From: JBBROS01 sp964246015
GTDB taxonomy: Bacteria; Pseudomonadota; Alphaproteobacteria; Acetobacterales; Acetobacteraceae
Assembly: GCA_964246015.1 (NCBI GenBank)
Contig: CAXTPG010000004.1
Coordinates: 1-64,000 of the forward strand
Reading direction: 5' to 3'
Length of the DNA: 64,000 nucleotides
Shown: piece after piece, positions 39,447 to 48,053 of the stretch
How positions within the stretch are numbered: position 1 is the first letter of the stretch
How the letters are laid out: every line of letters begins with the position of its first letter
The notes under the pieces: generated by a model
What the model saw: the letters and a program-made list of their open reading frames with translations, nothing else
What the model was told of the DNA's origin: nothing
Database searches by the model: none
Position numbers and translations under genes: made by a program

Positions 39447-41206
39447 CAGTACACGTCCAGCAGGTAGCGGCCCTGGGCCTTCATCGCGTCCAGCTCGGCC
39501 TCCGCCCGTTCGGGCGAGAGCCTGCCCTGGTCTCCGAGGATGGTGCGCAGCGCGGCGTGGACATCCCGGGCCATGCGGGCCTGGTCGCCGCAGACATAGA
39601 CGCGGGCGCCGTCCCCGATCCAGGCGTGCAGCTCCGCGGCACGGTCCAGCATGGCGTGCTGGACATACCGCTTGGCGTCCTGGTCGCGGCTGAACGCGAC
39701 GTCCAGCCGGGTCAGCACGCCGCGCGCGATCCAGTCCTGCCAGTCGAGCTGATACAGGAAGTCGTGGCTGTACTGCCGGTCGCCGAAGAACAACCAGGTC
39801 CGCCCGCCACCGCCGATCGCGTCGCGGTCCTGCATGAAGGCGCGGAACGGCGCGACGCCCGTGCCCGGCCCGATCATGATCAGCGGCACCGACGCGTCGT
39901 CGGGCAGGCGGAAGTGCGGATTGGGTTTCACATAGACCGGCACGGTGTCGCCCACGCGCCGCCGGTCGGCGATCCAGGTCGACGCGACGCCCCCCCGCTC
40001 CCGCCCATGCGTCGCATACCGCACGGCGGAGACCAGCAGATGCGCCTCGTCCGGCGCGGCGCGCTGGCTGGACGCGATCGAATACAGCCGCGGCGCCAAG
40101 GGCCGCAGCACGCCCAGCAGCTGCTCCGGCGCAAGACGCAGCCCGTGCTCCGCTAGCAGGTCGATCACCTGGCGCCCCGGCAGGTATGCGGCCAGCGCAT
40201 CCTTGTCGTCGGCCAAGGCACGCAGCGCCGCGGCCCCGGTCGCGTCCGCCAGTTGCCGCACCAGATGGCCGGTCAGCGTCGTGATGTCGTGGCGCGTCGT
40301 CAGCGCCGCCCGCATCGCCGCGTCACCCCCCAGCCCGGCCGCCTGCAGCACCTGGTCGACCAGCACCGGGTCGTTCTGCGGCACGATGCCGAGCGAGTCG
40401 CCGGGCTGGTAGACGAGGCCGGATCCCGCCAGGCTCAGCTCCACGTGGAAGGTCTGCTTGCCGGACCGGCTGGAGTTGAGGTTCACCAGTTCCGTGATCT
40501 CGGCGGCATACGGCGCGGCCTTCGTGATGGCGGCGGGCGCGCCGAAATCGACGTGGATGACGCTCGCCCCCGCGTCGTCCCCGGTGCCCCGCAACGCCGT
40601 GAGCGTCGTGCCGAGCCACGCGGCGGCGGGCGCCTCGTAATCCAGGTCGCAGTCCAGCCGGGGCGCCGCGCGGGTGGCGCCCAACGCTTCAAGCCGCTCG
40701 TCGATGCTGCGGCCGGTTTCGCAGAACTGGGCATAGGCGCGGTCGCCCAGGGCCAGCACGGCGAAGCGCACGCCGTCGAGCCGGGGCGCGTCGGGCGCCA
40801 TCAAGGCGCGCAGGAATCCGGTGGCGCGCTGCGGCGCCTCGCCCTCGCCCCAGGTGCTCGCGATCACCAGCAGCGTTCCCGCGCCGGCCAGCGCGGCGGG
40901 CGTGGCGTCCGCCGTGTCCAGCACGCGCGCTGCGAAGCCCAGGCGGGCGGCGTCGCGCTTGGCCGACAGCGCCAGCGCCTCGGAATTGCCGGACTCCGTC
41001 GCGAACAGGATCGTGAGCTTCGGCCGCGCGGCCGGGGGAGCGGCGGCGGGCGCCACCGGCCCGGCCTGCCCCGCCTCGATCCCCGCCAGGAACCCGGCCA
41101 GCCAGTTGCGCTGCGCCGGGGTGGCGGGGCCGATCACGCGGTTGAGCTGCGCGATGGCGTCGGGCGGGAAGGGCGCGTTGTCGGGCAGGCGGGCGGCGGC
41201 GGTCAT
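39446..41206 (-). CDS. cysJ: NADPH-sulfite reductase flavoprotein (alpha subunit)
   Basis: 586 residues joining an FMN flavodoxin domain (about residues 55-195, 'LTILFATESGNSEALAL', 'IASTWGEGEAPQRA') to an FAD/NADPH ferredoxin reductase module ('YQPGDSLGIVPQND', R-x-Y-S in 'APRLYSIASS', 'GPGTGVAPFRAFMQDRDA', 'WLFFGDRQYSHDFLYQLDW', 'VYVCGDQARMARDVHAAL', ending 'GRYLLDVY'). Electrons flow NADPH to FAD to FMN to CysI. First of the cysJ-cysI-prx-small protein operon. ATG 41206 is used; ATG 41212 two codons earlier is equally possible. Confidence 0.95.
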   Translation of the reverse strand: MTAAARLPDNAPFPPDAIAQLNRVIGPATPAQRNWLAGFLAGIEAGQAGPVAPAAAPPAARPKLTILFATESGNSEALALSAKRDAARLGFAARVLDTADATPAALAGAGTLLVIASTWGEGEAPQRATGFLRALMAPDAPRLDGVRFAVLALGDRAYAQFCETGRSIDERLEALGATRAAPRLDCDLDYEAPAAAWLGTTLTALRGTGDDAGASVIHVDFGAPAAITKAAPYAAEITELVNLNSSRSGKQTFHVELSLAGSGLVYQPGDSLGIVPQNDPVLVDQVLQAAGLGGDAAMRAALTTRHDITTLTGHLVRQLADATGAAALRALADDKDALAAYLPGRQVIDLLAEHGLRLAPEQLLGVLRPLAPRLYSIASSQRAAPDEAHLLVSAVRYATHGRERGGVASTWIADRRRVGDTVPVYVKPNPHFRLPDDASVPLIMIGPGTGVAPFRAFMQDRDAIGGGGRTWLFFGDRQYSHDFLYQLDWQDWIARGVLTRLDVAFSRDQDAKRYVQHAMLDRAAELHAWIGDGARVYVCGDQARMARDVHAALRTILGDQGRLSPERAEAELDAMKAQGRYLLDVY

Positions 41207-41350
41207 GGGCATTCCCGGCAATCTGGCCCTCAGATAGAAGGGGGTTCTCCAATCCCGGCAAGGCCGGGGCGCGAGAAAGCATGGAAATGCCATGCACGCG
41301 CCGTCCAGGAGAACCGTATTCCACAACGCCGGCGCCCCGTGGGATGCCGT

Positions 41351-42571
41351 TCACCCCCCGGCACGCCGCCGGGCCAGGTCGATGGCGAGCAGCGCCGCAC
41401 ATCCCATCGCCGCGGACACGACGACGCCCTGAAGCGGCCCCACCTGGTCCGACAGCACTCCGATCAGCATCTGCCCCAGCGGCGCCACGCCGATCGCGAC
41501 CGTGATCAGCCCCATGACGCGCGACCGCAGCGCCACCGGCGTGCCCGTCAGGATGATGCTCGTCTGCGTGTTGCCGAACACCGCCATGCCCAGCCCGCCG
41601 ACGATCAGCACCAGGCACGCGCCCGCATAGCCGGGCATCACCGGCATCAGCATCAAGGACACCACGAACAGCACCGACCCGCCGATCAACCAGGCCCCCG
41701 GGTTCGCGGGCGGCGGCCGCCGGGCCAGCAGCAGCCCGCCCGCCAGCGCGCCCAGCGGCTCGCCTGCCGCCAGCAGGCCCACGGCGGCGTCGCCGACCCC
41801 GAAGCCCACCCGCGCGATGGGCGCCACCATCGCCGCGTAGGAGAACGCGAACAGGTTCATGGTCGCGGTGACCGCGAGCACCGTCAGCACCGCCGGCTGC
41901 CGCGCGGCGTACCGGAACCCGTCGGCAAGGTCCCGGGGGATCCGGGCCAGCGCCAGCACCTGCGGCGGCTGGCTGTGCGCGATGCCCGGCACGACGGCGG
42001 CGCAGACGACGTAGCACGCGGCCGAGATCGCGAAGGCCCCGGACAGGCCCAGCCAGGCGAAGGCCACGCTGCCCATCAGCGGTCCCACGATTCGCGCGGC
42101 GGAGTTCGTGAGGCTGTCGAGCGCGATGACGCGGGACACGTGATCGACGCCCGCGCACTCGCCGATCATGCGCCGCCGCGCCGACAGCTCCGTCGCCCAG
42201 ACGGTGCCGCTGACGAAGGCGGCGACGGCCAGGTGCCACGGCTGCGCGCCGCCCCTGGCTGCCAGGATGGCGACCATCGCGGCCACGGCCGCGCTGATCG
42301 CCATGCCCGCGAACAGCACACGCTTGCGGCTGACCGCGTCGCACACGACGCCCGCGACGGCCCCGAACAGCAGCATCGGCAGGCTGCGCGCCGCCAGCAC
42401 GAAGGCAACCGCGAGGCCCGACCCCGTCGCGTCGAACGTGAACAGCCCGGCGGCCAGCATCTCCAGCCACCGCATGGCGTTGACCACGCCGCCGATCAGC
42501 CACAGCCGCCGGAAGGTGCTGGACGCAAGGACGCCGGCGATCGGGCCTTGCCGTTTGTGTGACGAGTCCAT
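41351..42571 (-). CDS. MFS transporter (MFS_3/EntS-like)
   Basis: 406 residues, about 12 membrane helices. Motif A is 'FGAVAGVVCDAVSRKRVLF' between helices 2 and 3, and the second half repeats a weaker version. The overall pattern ('STFRRLWLIGGVVNAMRWLE', 'SLPMLLFGAV', 'NTQTSIILTGTPVALRSRVMG') matches the MFS_3/EntS-like exporters for siderophores or drugs. No siderophore genes are near, so the substrate is unknown. It faces cysJ across 144 bp (41207-41350), in which I see no gene. Confidence 0.82.
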   Translation of the reverse strand: MDSSHKRQGPIAGVLASSTFRRLWLIGGVVNAMRWLEMLAAGLFTFDATGSGLAVAFVLAARSLPMLLFGAVAGVVCDAVSRKRVLFAGMAISAAVAAMVAILAARGGAQPWHLAVAAFVSGTVWATELSARRRMIGECAGVDHVSRVIALDSLTNSAARIVGPLMGSVAFAWLGLSGAFAISAACYVVCAAVVPGIAHSQPPQVLALARIPRDLADGFRYAARQPAVLTVLAVTATMNLFAFSYAAMVAPIARVGFGVGDAAVGLLAAGEPLGALAGGLLLARRPPPANPGAWLIGGSVLFVVSLMLMPVMPGYAGACLVLIVGGLGMAVFGNTQTSIILTGTPVALRSRVMGLITVAIGVAPLGQMLIGVLSDQVGPLQGVVVSAAMGCAALLAIDLARRRAGG

Positions 42572-42659
42572 CCCGCCGCCAGTCTGCACCGGACGGGGGG
42601 TGCGGCCCAGGGGGGGGCGCGCGACGTCGGAACAGCGACCCGTGGGCCGCAGCCAGCCG

Positions 42660-43262
42660 TCAACCCGGCGGCGTTTCCGCCGGCTCGTCCAGCTCCGGGC
42701 CCCACATCCGCTCCAGCCCGTACAGCGCCCGCGCCTCTGGCTTGAACAGGTGCACGACGATGTCGCCCGCGTCGATCAGCACCCAGTCGGAGCCGCCGCT
42801 GCCCTCGATCTGCACCCGCTTGATGCCGATCTCCTCCAGCTTTTCTTCCAGGTGCTGCGCCATCGCGCTGATCTGCCGGTCGGCAAGCCCGGTCGCGATC
42901 ACCATCCGGTCGGTGAACGCGGCGCGGCCGGCCAGGTCGAGCGTCACGACCTCCTCGGCCTTGTCCGCCTCCAGGCTCTCGACGATCACCGCCTGCATCC
43001 GGTCCAGGCGTTCGGTCTGACTGGGCTTGGGGGGCGCGGCCTTCTTCGCGCGCGGTCCCGCGGCCGCCGCCTTCTTGCGCGGCGTGCCCGGCGCCTTCGC
43101 GGCCTCGGCCAGCTCCGGCACGGGTTTCGGCGGCTTCCGCTTGGCGGGCGGCTTCGCGGCCGGGTCGGAGGTGGGCTTCCTGGCGATGGCGGTGTGCTCC
43201 TTCAGGCGCCGCTTGTCGCAAGGACGGGGGCCGGCTGCAACTGTGGCGGCGGGCGGGGCCAT
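42660..43262 (-). CDS. rsfS: ribosomal silencing factor RsfS
   Basis: Binds ribosomal protein uL14 and blocks subunit joining when nutrients are low. The conserved core is at the C terminus: 'MQAVIVESLEADKAEEVVTL', 'FTDRMVIATGLADRQISAM', 'GSGGSDWVLIDAGDIVVHLF', 'ARALYGLERMWG'. It is preceded by about 75 residues of Lys/Ala/Pro-rich sequence, longer than in most RsfS. The listed start is the upstream ATG, overlapping nadD by 61 nt. A much better ribosome site (AAGGAG, overlapping the nadD stop) lies 9 nt before an ATC codon at 43187, so an unusual ATC start is possible. Confidence 0.88.
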   Translation of the reverse strand: MAPPAATVAAGPRPCDKRRLKEHTAIARKPTSDPAAKPPAKRKPPKPVPELAEAAKAPGTPRKKAAAAGPRAKKAAPPKPSQTERLDRMQAVIVESLEADKAEEVVTLDLAGRAAFTDRMVIATGLADRQISAMAQHLEEKLEEIGIKRVQIEGSGGSDWVLIDAGDIVVHLFKPEARALYGLERMWGPELDEPAETPPG

Positions 43263-43903
43263 GCGAGGTGCGGCTCCGCATGGCCCAACTGACGCAGCGC
43301 GGTGGCCGAGGCCGCGTTCTGACGCGCCGGCAGGAAGGTCCAGGCCGGCACCGCCCAGGCGGCCAGCGCGGGGGCCGCGCGCGCCGGCAGCAGCGCCGGC
43401 CGCAGCCGCTGCGCCGCCTGGCCCGACAGCGCACGCTGATTGTACGTCGGGCGCGGCATGACGGCGAATGGCATCGTCGCCGCGATCCCGGTCCAGTGCT
43501 GCCAGCGCGGCAGTTGCACCAGGTTGTCCGCGCCCATCACCCAGACGAAGCGCACGCACGGGAACCGCCGCCGCAGCGCCCGCAGCGTGTCGAAGGTGAA
43601 GCGCGTGTGCAGCCGCGATTCCAGGGACGTCGCCACGATCCGCCGCCCGTCCGCGATGCCGCGCGCGCTCTCCAGCCGGTCCGCCATCGGGGCCATGCCA
43701 TAGCCGGACTTCAGCGGGTTGCCCGGTGAGACGAGCAGCCACACCTGGTCAAGCCGCAACCGCTGCAGCGCCAGCCGTGCGACGTGCAGGTGGCCCTCAT
43801 GCGCCGGGTTGAACGATCCGCCCAGCACGCCCACCCGGGTGCGGCGGCGGTCGCCCCAGTCGGGGATCGGGTCCGGGATGGGGCCGGCGACCCCGCCCAC
43901 CAT
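43202..43903 (-). CDS. nadD: nicotinate-nucleotide adenylyltransferase
   Basis: Makes nicotinate adenine dinucleotide in NAD synthesis. 233 residues with the nucleotidyltransferase [HT]-x-G-H motif in 'GVLGGSFNPAHEGHLHVA', 'LVSPGNPLKSGYGMAPM', 'RFTFDTLRALRRRFP', 'VWVMGADNLVQLPRWQHW' and a C-terminal S-x-T-x-L-R-like segment 'ASATALRQL'. It begins 2 bp beyond the proA stop (TGACCATG). The order proA-nadD-rsfS is standard in alphaproteobacteria. Confidence 0.93.
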   Translation of the reverse strand: MVGGVAGPIPDPIPDWGDRRRTRVGVLGGSFNPAHEGHLHVARLALQRLRLDQVWLLVSPGNPLKSGYGMAPMADRLESARGIADGRRIVATSLESRLHTRFTFDTLRALRRRFPCVRFVWVMGADNLVQLPRWQHWTGIAATMPFAVMPRPTYNQRALSGQAAQRLRPALLPARAAPALAAWAVPAWTFLPARQNAASATALRQLGHAEPHLAWPRPPPQLQPAPVLATSGA

Positions 43904-43905
43904 GG

Positions 43906-45180
43906 TCAGGGCCGCACCTGGCCCGTGCCGGTCACGACGTAGCGGAACGTCGTGAGCTGCTCGACGCCCACCGGCCCGCGCGCGTGGATGCGGCCCGTGG
44001 CAATCCCGATCTCGGCGCCGAACCCGAACTCCCCGCCGTCGCAGAACTGCGTGCTGGCGTTCCATAGCGCCACGGCGCTCCCGACCCGGTCCAGGAACCG
44101 CTGCGCCGCCGCCGCGTCGCCGGTGACGATCGCCTCGGTATGGGAACTGCCGAAGCGCGCGATGTGGTCCAGCGCCGCATCGACGCCGTCGACGACGGCG
44201 ACGGACAGCTTCGCGTCCAGCCACTCCGTCGCGAAATCCTCCTCCGTCGCCTCGGGCAACGTGGGGCAGATGCCCCGGGCGCGGTCATCGGCGACGAAGC
44301 GGCAGCCCAGGGCGGCCAGGTCGTCGACCAGCAGCGGCAGCAGGGCAGGGGCGATGGCGGCGTCGATCAGCAGCGTCTCCGTCGACCCGCACACCCCGGT
44401 GCGGCGCATCTTGGCGTTGGCCAGGATGGACCGCGCCATCGCCGGGTCGGCCGCCGCGTGGACATAAGTGTGGCACAGCCCCTCGGCATGCGCGAGCACC
44501 GGCACCCGCGCCTCCGCCTGCACCCGCTCCACCAGCGTGCGCCCGCCGCGCGGGATGATCAGGTCGATCAGCCCGGCCCCCGCCAGCATCGCCGCCACGT
44601 ATCCACGGTCCGGTCCCGGCGCCGCCTGCACCGCGTCCTCCGGCAGCCCGGCCGCCAGCAGCCCCGCCCGCAGCGCCGCCAGGATCGCGCCCGCCGAGTG
44701 GAAACTGTCGGACCCGCCGCGCAGGATCACCGCGTTGCCTGATTTCAGGCACAGCCCGGCCGCGTCGGCGCCGACGTTCGGCCGGCTCTCGTAGATCATT
44801 CCGATGACCCCGATCGGCGCGGCCACGCGCCGGAACCGCAGCCCGTTCGGACGCGTCCACTCGGCCAGGGTGCGCGCCAGCGGGTCCGGCAGGGCCGCGA
44901 TCTGCTCCAGCCCGGCCGCCACGCCCTCCAGCCGGGGCGCCGTCAGCAGCAGCCGGTCCCGGAACGCCGCACTGCCCTGGAACGCGTCGATATCGCGCTC
45001 GTTCGCGGCCAGGATCGCCGCCGCATGGGCCCGCAACGCCGCCGCCGCCGCCCGCAGCCCGGCGTTCCGCGCGTCATCCGGCGTCGTCGCGAGCGTGGCC
45101 GAGGCCGCCCGTGCGCGGCGTCCTGCGTCCCGCAACCAGGCGGTGCGCCGAGACGCATGGGGGTCTGCTTCGTTGTTCAT
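43906..45180 (-). CDS. proA: gamma-glutamyl phosphate reductase
   Basis: Second step of proline synthesis: reduces gamma-glutamyl phosphate to the semialdehyde with NADPH. 424 residues of the aldehyde dehydrogenase fold: 'AAPIGVIGMIYESRPNVGAD', 'CLKSGNAVILRGGSDSFHS', 'DLIIPRGGRTLVERVQ', the catalytic Cys in 'RRTGVCGSTETLLID', 'FVADDRARGICP', 'FGSSHTEAIVTGD' and 'FCDGGEFGFGAEIGIAT'. ATG 45180 removes an artefactual extension that would read through the downstream GC repeat. Confidence 0.95.
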   Translation of the reverse strand: MNNEADPHASRRTAWLRDAGRRARAASATLATTPDDARNAGLRAAAAALRAHAAAILAANERDIDAFQGSAAFRDRLLLTAPRLEGVAAGLEQIAALPDPLARTLAEWTRPNGLRFRRVAAPIGVIGMIYESRPNVGADAAGLCLKSGNAVILRGGSDSFHSAGAILAALRAGLLAAGLPEDAVQAAPGPDRGYVAAMLAGAGLIDLIIPRGGRTLVERVQAEARVPVLAHAEGLCHTYVHAAADPAMARSILANAKMRRTGVCGSTETLLIDAAIAPALLPLLVDDLAALGCRFVADDRARGICPTLPEATEEDFATEWLDAKLSVAVVDGVDAALDHIARFGSSHTEAIVTGDAAAAQRFLDRVGSAVALWNASTQFCDGGEFGFGAEIGIATGRIHARGPVGVEQLTTFRYVVTGTGQVRP

Positions 45181-45215
45181 CCCGGCGCATCTTGCCGATG
45201 GAACCCGGCGCGCGC

Positions 45216-45317
45216 CAGGGGGCAGGGCCCCCAATGCTTCCAGGGGGCAGGGCCCCCAATGCTTTCAGGGGGCAGGGCCCCCTCGCCGCAACAGGGGGCA
45301 GGGCCCCCATGCATCCA
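45216..45317. repeat. four tandem 25-26-bp GC-rich repeats
   Basis: Four near-identical units beginning CAGGGGGCAGGGCCCCC start at 45216, 45241, 45266 and 45292 (periods 25, 25, 26 bp). Units 1 and 2 share the tail AATGCTT[C/T]; units 3 and 4 diverge after CCCCC. Each unit contains a GGGGG...CCCCC self-complementary core, so each can form a short hairpin. They fill the divergent proA-EamA promoter gap. Confidence 0.85.
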
Positions 45318-45359
45318 GCGGCAGGTTCCACCCCCGCGCAGGGATGGTATGATCTTGCC

Positions 45360-46268
45360 ATGCCCCCCCTCCCAGACGAGGCCGCCCGGCGCGAGCGCCT
45401 GGTCGGCTACGCGTGCGCCGTGCTGGTCGTCCTGGTCTGGGCGTCGTTCAGCCTCGTCTCCCGGTTCTCGGCGCGCTCCGGCGCCGGCGTGCGGTTGACG
45501 GCCTGGGACCTCGGCGGGCTGCGCTTCGGCGTGGCGCTGGTGGCGGCCTCGGGCTTCTGGCTCGCGGGCATCGGGCGTGGGCTGCCCTGGCGGCGGGGCC
45601 TGGTGCTGGGCGGGCTGGCCGGGTTCGGGTTCGCGCTGCCGTCCTATGTCGGCTTCACCATGGCGCCGGCCGCCCACGGGGCGCTGCTGCTGTCCGGCAC
45701 GCTGCCCTTCATCGTCGCGATCGGCGCCTGGGCCATATTCGGCGAGCGATGGGGCATGGCGCGGCTGGTCAGCCTGGTGCTGCTGCTGGTGGGGCTCGGG
45801 CTGTTCGGGACCGAGGCCTATGCGCATCAGCAGGCGCCGCCCGGCGCATGGCGGGGGGACCTGCTGTTCCTGTTCGGCTCCGCCTGCTGGGCCGGGTACA
45901 CGCTGCTCGCCCGCCGCTGGGCGCCGACGCCCATGCAGTCGATCACCGCCGTCGGCCTGTGGTGCGGCGCGCTGTTCCTGCCCCTGTGGTGGCTCGTCCT
46001 CCCGAGCCACGTGGCCACGGCCCCGCTGGGCGAGGTGCTGCTGCAGGCCTTCTTCCAGGGCGTCGTCGCCGTCCTGGTCGCGCTCTGGCTCTACACGCGG
46101 GCGCTGGGCGTCCTGGGGTCCGCGCGGCTGACGACCATCACCGCCCTGGTGCCCGGCACGACGTCGGTGCTGGCCGTGCCCCTGCTGGGGGAGCCGTTGG
46201 GCGCGCTGTCCTTCGCCGGCCTCGCGCTGGTCTGCCTCGCGGTGGCGGCGGGCGTCGGGCGGCGCTGA
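45360..46268 (+). CDS. EamA/DMT-superfamily transporter
   Basis: 302 residues with ten membrane helices arranged as two EamA halves. First half: 'GYACAVLVVLVWASFSLVSR', 'LRFGVALVAASGFWLAGI', 'GFALPSYVGFTMAPAAHGAL', 'PFIVAIGAWAIFGERWG'. Second half: 'GDLLFLFGSACWAGYTLLAR', 'VPGTTSVLAVPLLGEPLGA'. Members export amino acids or other small metabolites; specificity cannot be read. The start lies about 40 bp after the tandem GC repeats, which may influence its transcription. Confidence 0.87.
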   Translation: MPPLPDEAARRERLVGYACAVLVVLVWASFSLVSRFSARSGAGVRLTAWDLGGLRFGVALVAASGFWLAGIGRGLPWRRGLVLGGLAGFGFALPSYVGFTMAPAAHGALLLSGTLPFIVAIGAWAIFGERWGMARLVSLVLLLVGLGLFGTEAYAHQQAPPGAWRGDLLFLFGSACWAGYTLLARRWAPTPMQSITAVGLWCGALFLPLWWLVLPSHVATAPLGEVLLQAFFQGVVAVLVALWLYTRALGVLGSARLTTITALVPGTTSVLAVPLLGEPLGALSFAGLALVCLAVAAGVGRR

Positions 46269-46272
46269 CCCG

Positions 46273-47571
46273 TCACGGCAGGATCAACCCGGCCCAGCGC
46301 GGCAGCACCAGCGCGATCCCCGGCAGGAACGTCACCAGCAGCACGACGCCCGCCATCCCCACGATGAACGGCGGAACCTCCCGGAAGATCGCCCGCAGCG
46401 GCGTCCCCGTCAGGCCGGACATCACGAACAGCAGCAGCCCGTGCGGCGGCAAAGTCAGCCCGATCATCATGTTCAGCACGACCAGGATGCCGAAATGCAC
46501 GAGGTCGATCCCAAGCCCGGCCGCGATCGGCACCAGCAGCGGCACGATCACCAGCAGGATCGTCACCTCGTCCAGCACGATCGCCAGCAGCAGCATCAGC
46601 AGGTCGACGCACAGCAGGAACTCGGTCGCCGACAGGTTCCAGGCCAGTAGCCGGGCGCTCAACGCCTGCGGCACGTTCTCGTTGGCGACGGCGTAGTTGA
46701 ACACGAAGGCGCCGGCCATGACGATCGCGATCATCGACGTCGCCCGCACGGTGTCCCGCACCACCGGATACAGCTGCACCAGGCCCAGCGTGCGGTAGAC
46801 GACGCAGGCCAGCAGCAGCGCATACGCCGCCGCGATCGCCGCCGCCTCGGTCGGCGTCGTCACCCCGGAATAGATCAGCCCCAGCAGCAGCCCCGGCAGC
46901 GCCAGCGGCAGCAGCGCCCGCAGCAGCACGCCCGGCACGGCCGACCACGGCGTCATCGCCTCCCGCGGGAATCCGCGCCGCCGCGATACCAGCGCCACCA
47001 CGATCATCATCGACGCCGCCATCAACGCCGCCGGGATCAGCCCGCCCAGCAGCAGCGCCCCCACCGACGCGTTGGCGATCAGCGCATAGAAGATCATCGG
47101 GATCGACGTCGGCATCAACGGCCCCAGCGTCGCCGACACCACCGAGACCGCCGCCGCGAAGCCGGCGGGGTAGCGCCCGTCCTTCGTCATCATCCGCGCC
47201 ACGAGCAGCCCGGGTCCGGACGCATCGGCGACGGCGCTCCCGCTCATGCCGGAGAAGATGAGGTTGCTGACGACGTTCACCTGCGCCAGCCCCCCCGGCA
47301 GATGCCCGACCATGGCCGCGCCCAGCCCCAGCAACCGCTCGATCACCCCCGACGCGCTCATGAGGTTGGCCACGAACACGAACAACGGGATCGCGAGCAG
47401 CAGGTACGAGTTGTACAGCCCGTTCAGCGTCTGGTCCGCGACCAGCCCCAGGTCCTGGTGCGTCGCGACCAGGTAGGCGAACCCCGAAGCGAGCATCGCC
47501 GTCCCCAGCGGCGCCCCCAGCACGGCCAGCACCGCGAACACGCCCAGCAGCACGGCCAGGCCCTCAGACAT
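46273..47571 (-). CDS. dctM: TRAP transporter large permease (DctM)
   Basis: The 12-helix ion-coupled permease of a tripartite transporter, 432 residues. Signature segments: 'GTAMLASGFAYLVATHQDLG', 'NLMSASGVIERLLGLGAAMV', 'NLIFSGMSGSAVADASGPG', 'GYPAGFAAAVSVVSATLGPL' (here 'RYPAGFAAAVSVVSATLGPL'), 'PTSIPMIFYALIANASVGAL', 'VTTPTEAAAIAAAYALLLA', 'LLAIVLDEVTILLVIVPLL', 'HFGILVVLNMMIGLTLPPHG'. It overlaps dctQ by 8 nt and is last in the FAH-dctP-dctQ-dctM operon. Confidence 0.93.
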   Translation of the reverse strand: MSEGLAVLLGVFAVLAVLGAPLGTAMLASGFAYLVATHQDLGLVADQTLNGLYNSYLLLAIPLFVFVANLMSASGVIERLLGLGAAMVGHLPGGLAQVNVVSNLIFSGMSGSAVADASGPGLLVARMMTKDGRYPAGFAAAVSVVSATLGPLMPTSIPMIFYALIANASVGALLLGGLIPAALMAASMMIVVALVSRRRGFPREAMTPWSAVPGVLLRALLPLALPGLLLGLIYSGVTTPTEAAAIAAAYALLLACVVYRTLGLVQLYPVVRDTVRATSMIAIVMAGAFVFNYAVANENVPQALSARLLAWNLSATEFLLCVDLLMLLLAIVLDEVTILLVIVPLLVPIAAGLGIDLVHFGILVVLNMMIGLTLPPHGLLLFVMSGLTGTPLRAIFREVPPFIVGMAGVVLLVTFLPGIALVLPRWAGLILP

Positions 47572-48034
47572 GCGCCCGCCAGCGCGGCGTCAGCAGCAGC
47601 ACGAGGTCCGCCGCCGCCCGCACCACGACGGCGGCGACGAACACGACGAAGCAGAAATAGACCCGGTCCAGCCGCCAGCCGAGCACCGCCGTCCGCTCCC
47701 GCCACAGGAACAGGATGTAGTCGGCGGTCGCCGGCAGCGCATAGAGGAAGATCCCCCCCAGCAGCACGGCCCGCAGCACCGCCATCACCCGCTGCCCGCC
47801 GGGCGGCAGCAGCACGTAGACCAGGTCGAACCGGATATGGTCCCGCTCCCGCAGCAGCAGCGCGTTCGCCCAGAACACGATCCAGACGAACAGGATGATC
47901 GAGATCTCGTCCGCCCAGGCCATCGTGTCGTGTGCGACGTACCGCATCACGATCTTGAAGCAGAACACGAGGAACACGGCGGCGAACATCAGCGCCGCGA
48001 CAAGGTCCGCCGCGGTCCGCAGGGTGCGGATCAT
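47564..48034 (-). CDS. dctQ: TRAP transporter small permease (DctQ)
   Basis: 156 residues, four membrane helices. 'MRYVAHDTMAWADEISIILF' followed by 'VWIVFWANALLLRERDHIRF' is the canonical DctQ core (the R-Y-V, W-x-[DE]-E and R-x-x-x-H-I-[RG]-F elements). It binds DctM to form the membrane complex. Positioned between dctP (19 bp gap) and dctM (8 nt overlap). Confidence 0.92.
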   Translation of the reverse strand: MIRTLRTAADLVAALMFAAVFLVFCFKIVMRYVAHDTMAWADEISIILFVWIVFWANALLLRERDHIRFDLVYVLLPPGGQRVMAVLRAVLLGGIFLYALPATADYILFLWRERTAVLGWRLDRVYFCFVVFVAAVVVRAAADLVLLLTPRWRAHV

Positions 48035-48053
48035 CGAGGGCGACGCACGCCCC

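Noticed and set aside
45216..45317. Small CRISPR array
   Set aside because: Units abut with at most 8-9 variable bases; there are no spacers of suitable length and no cas genes.
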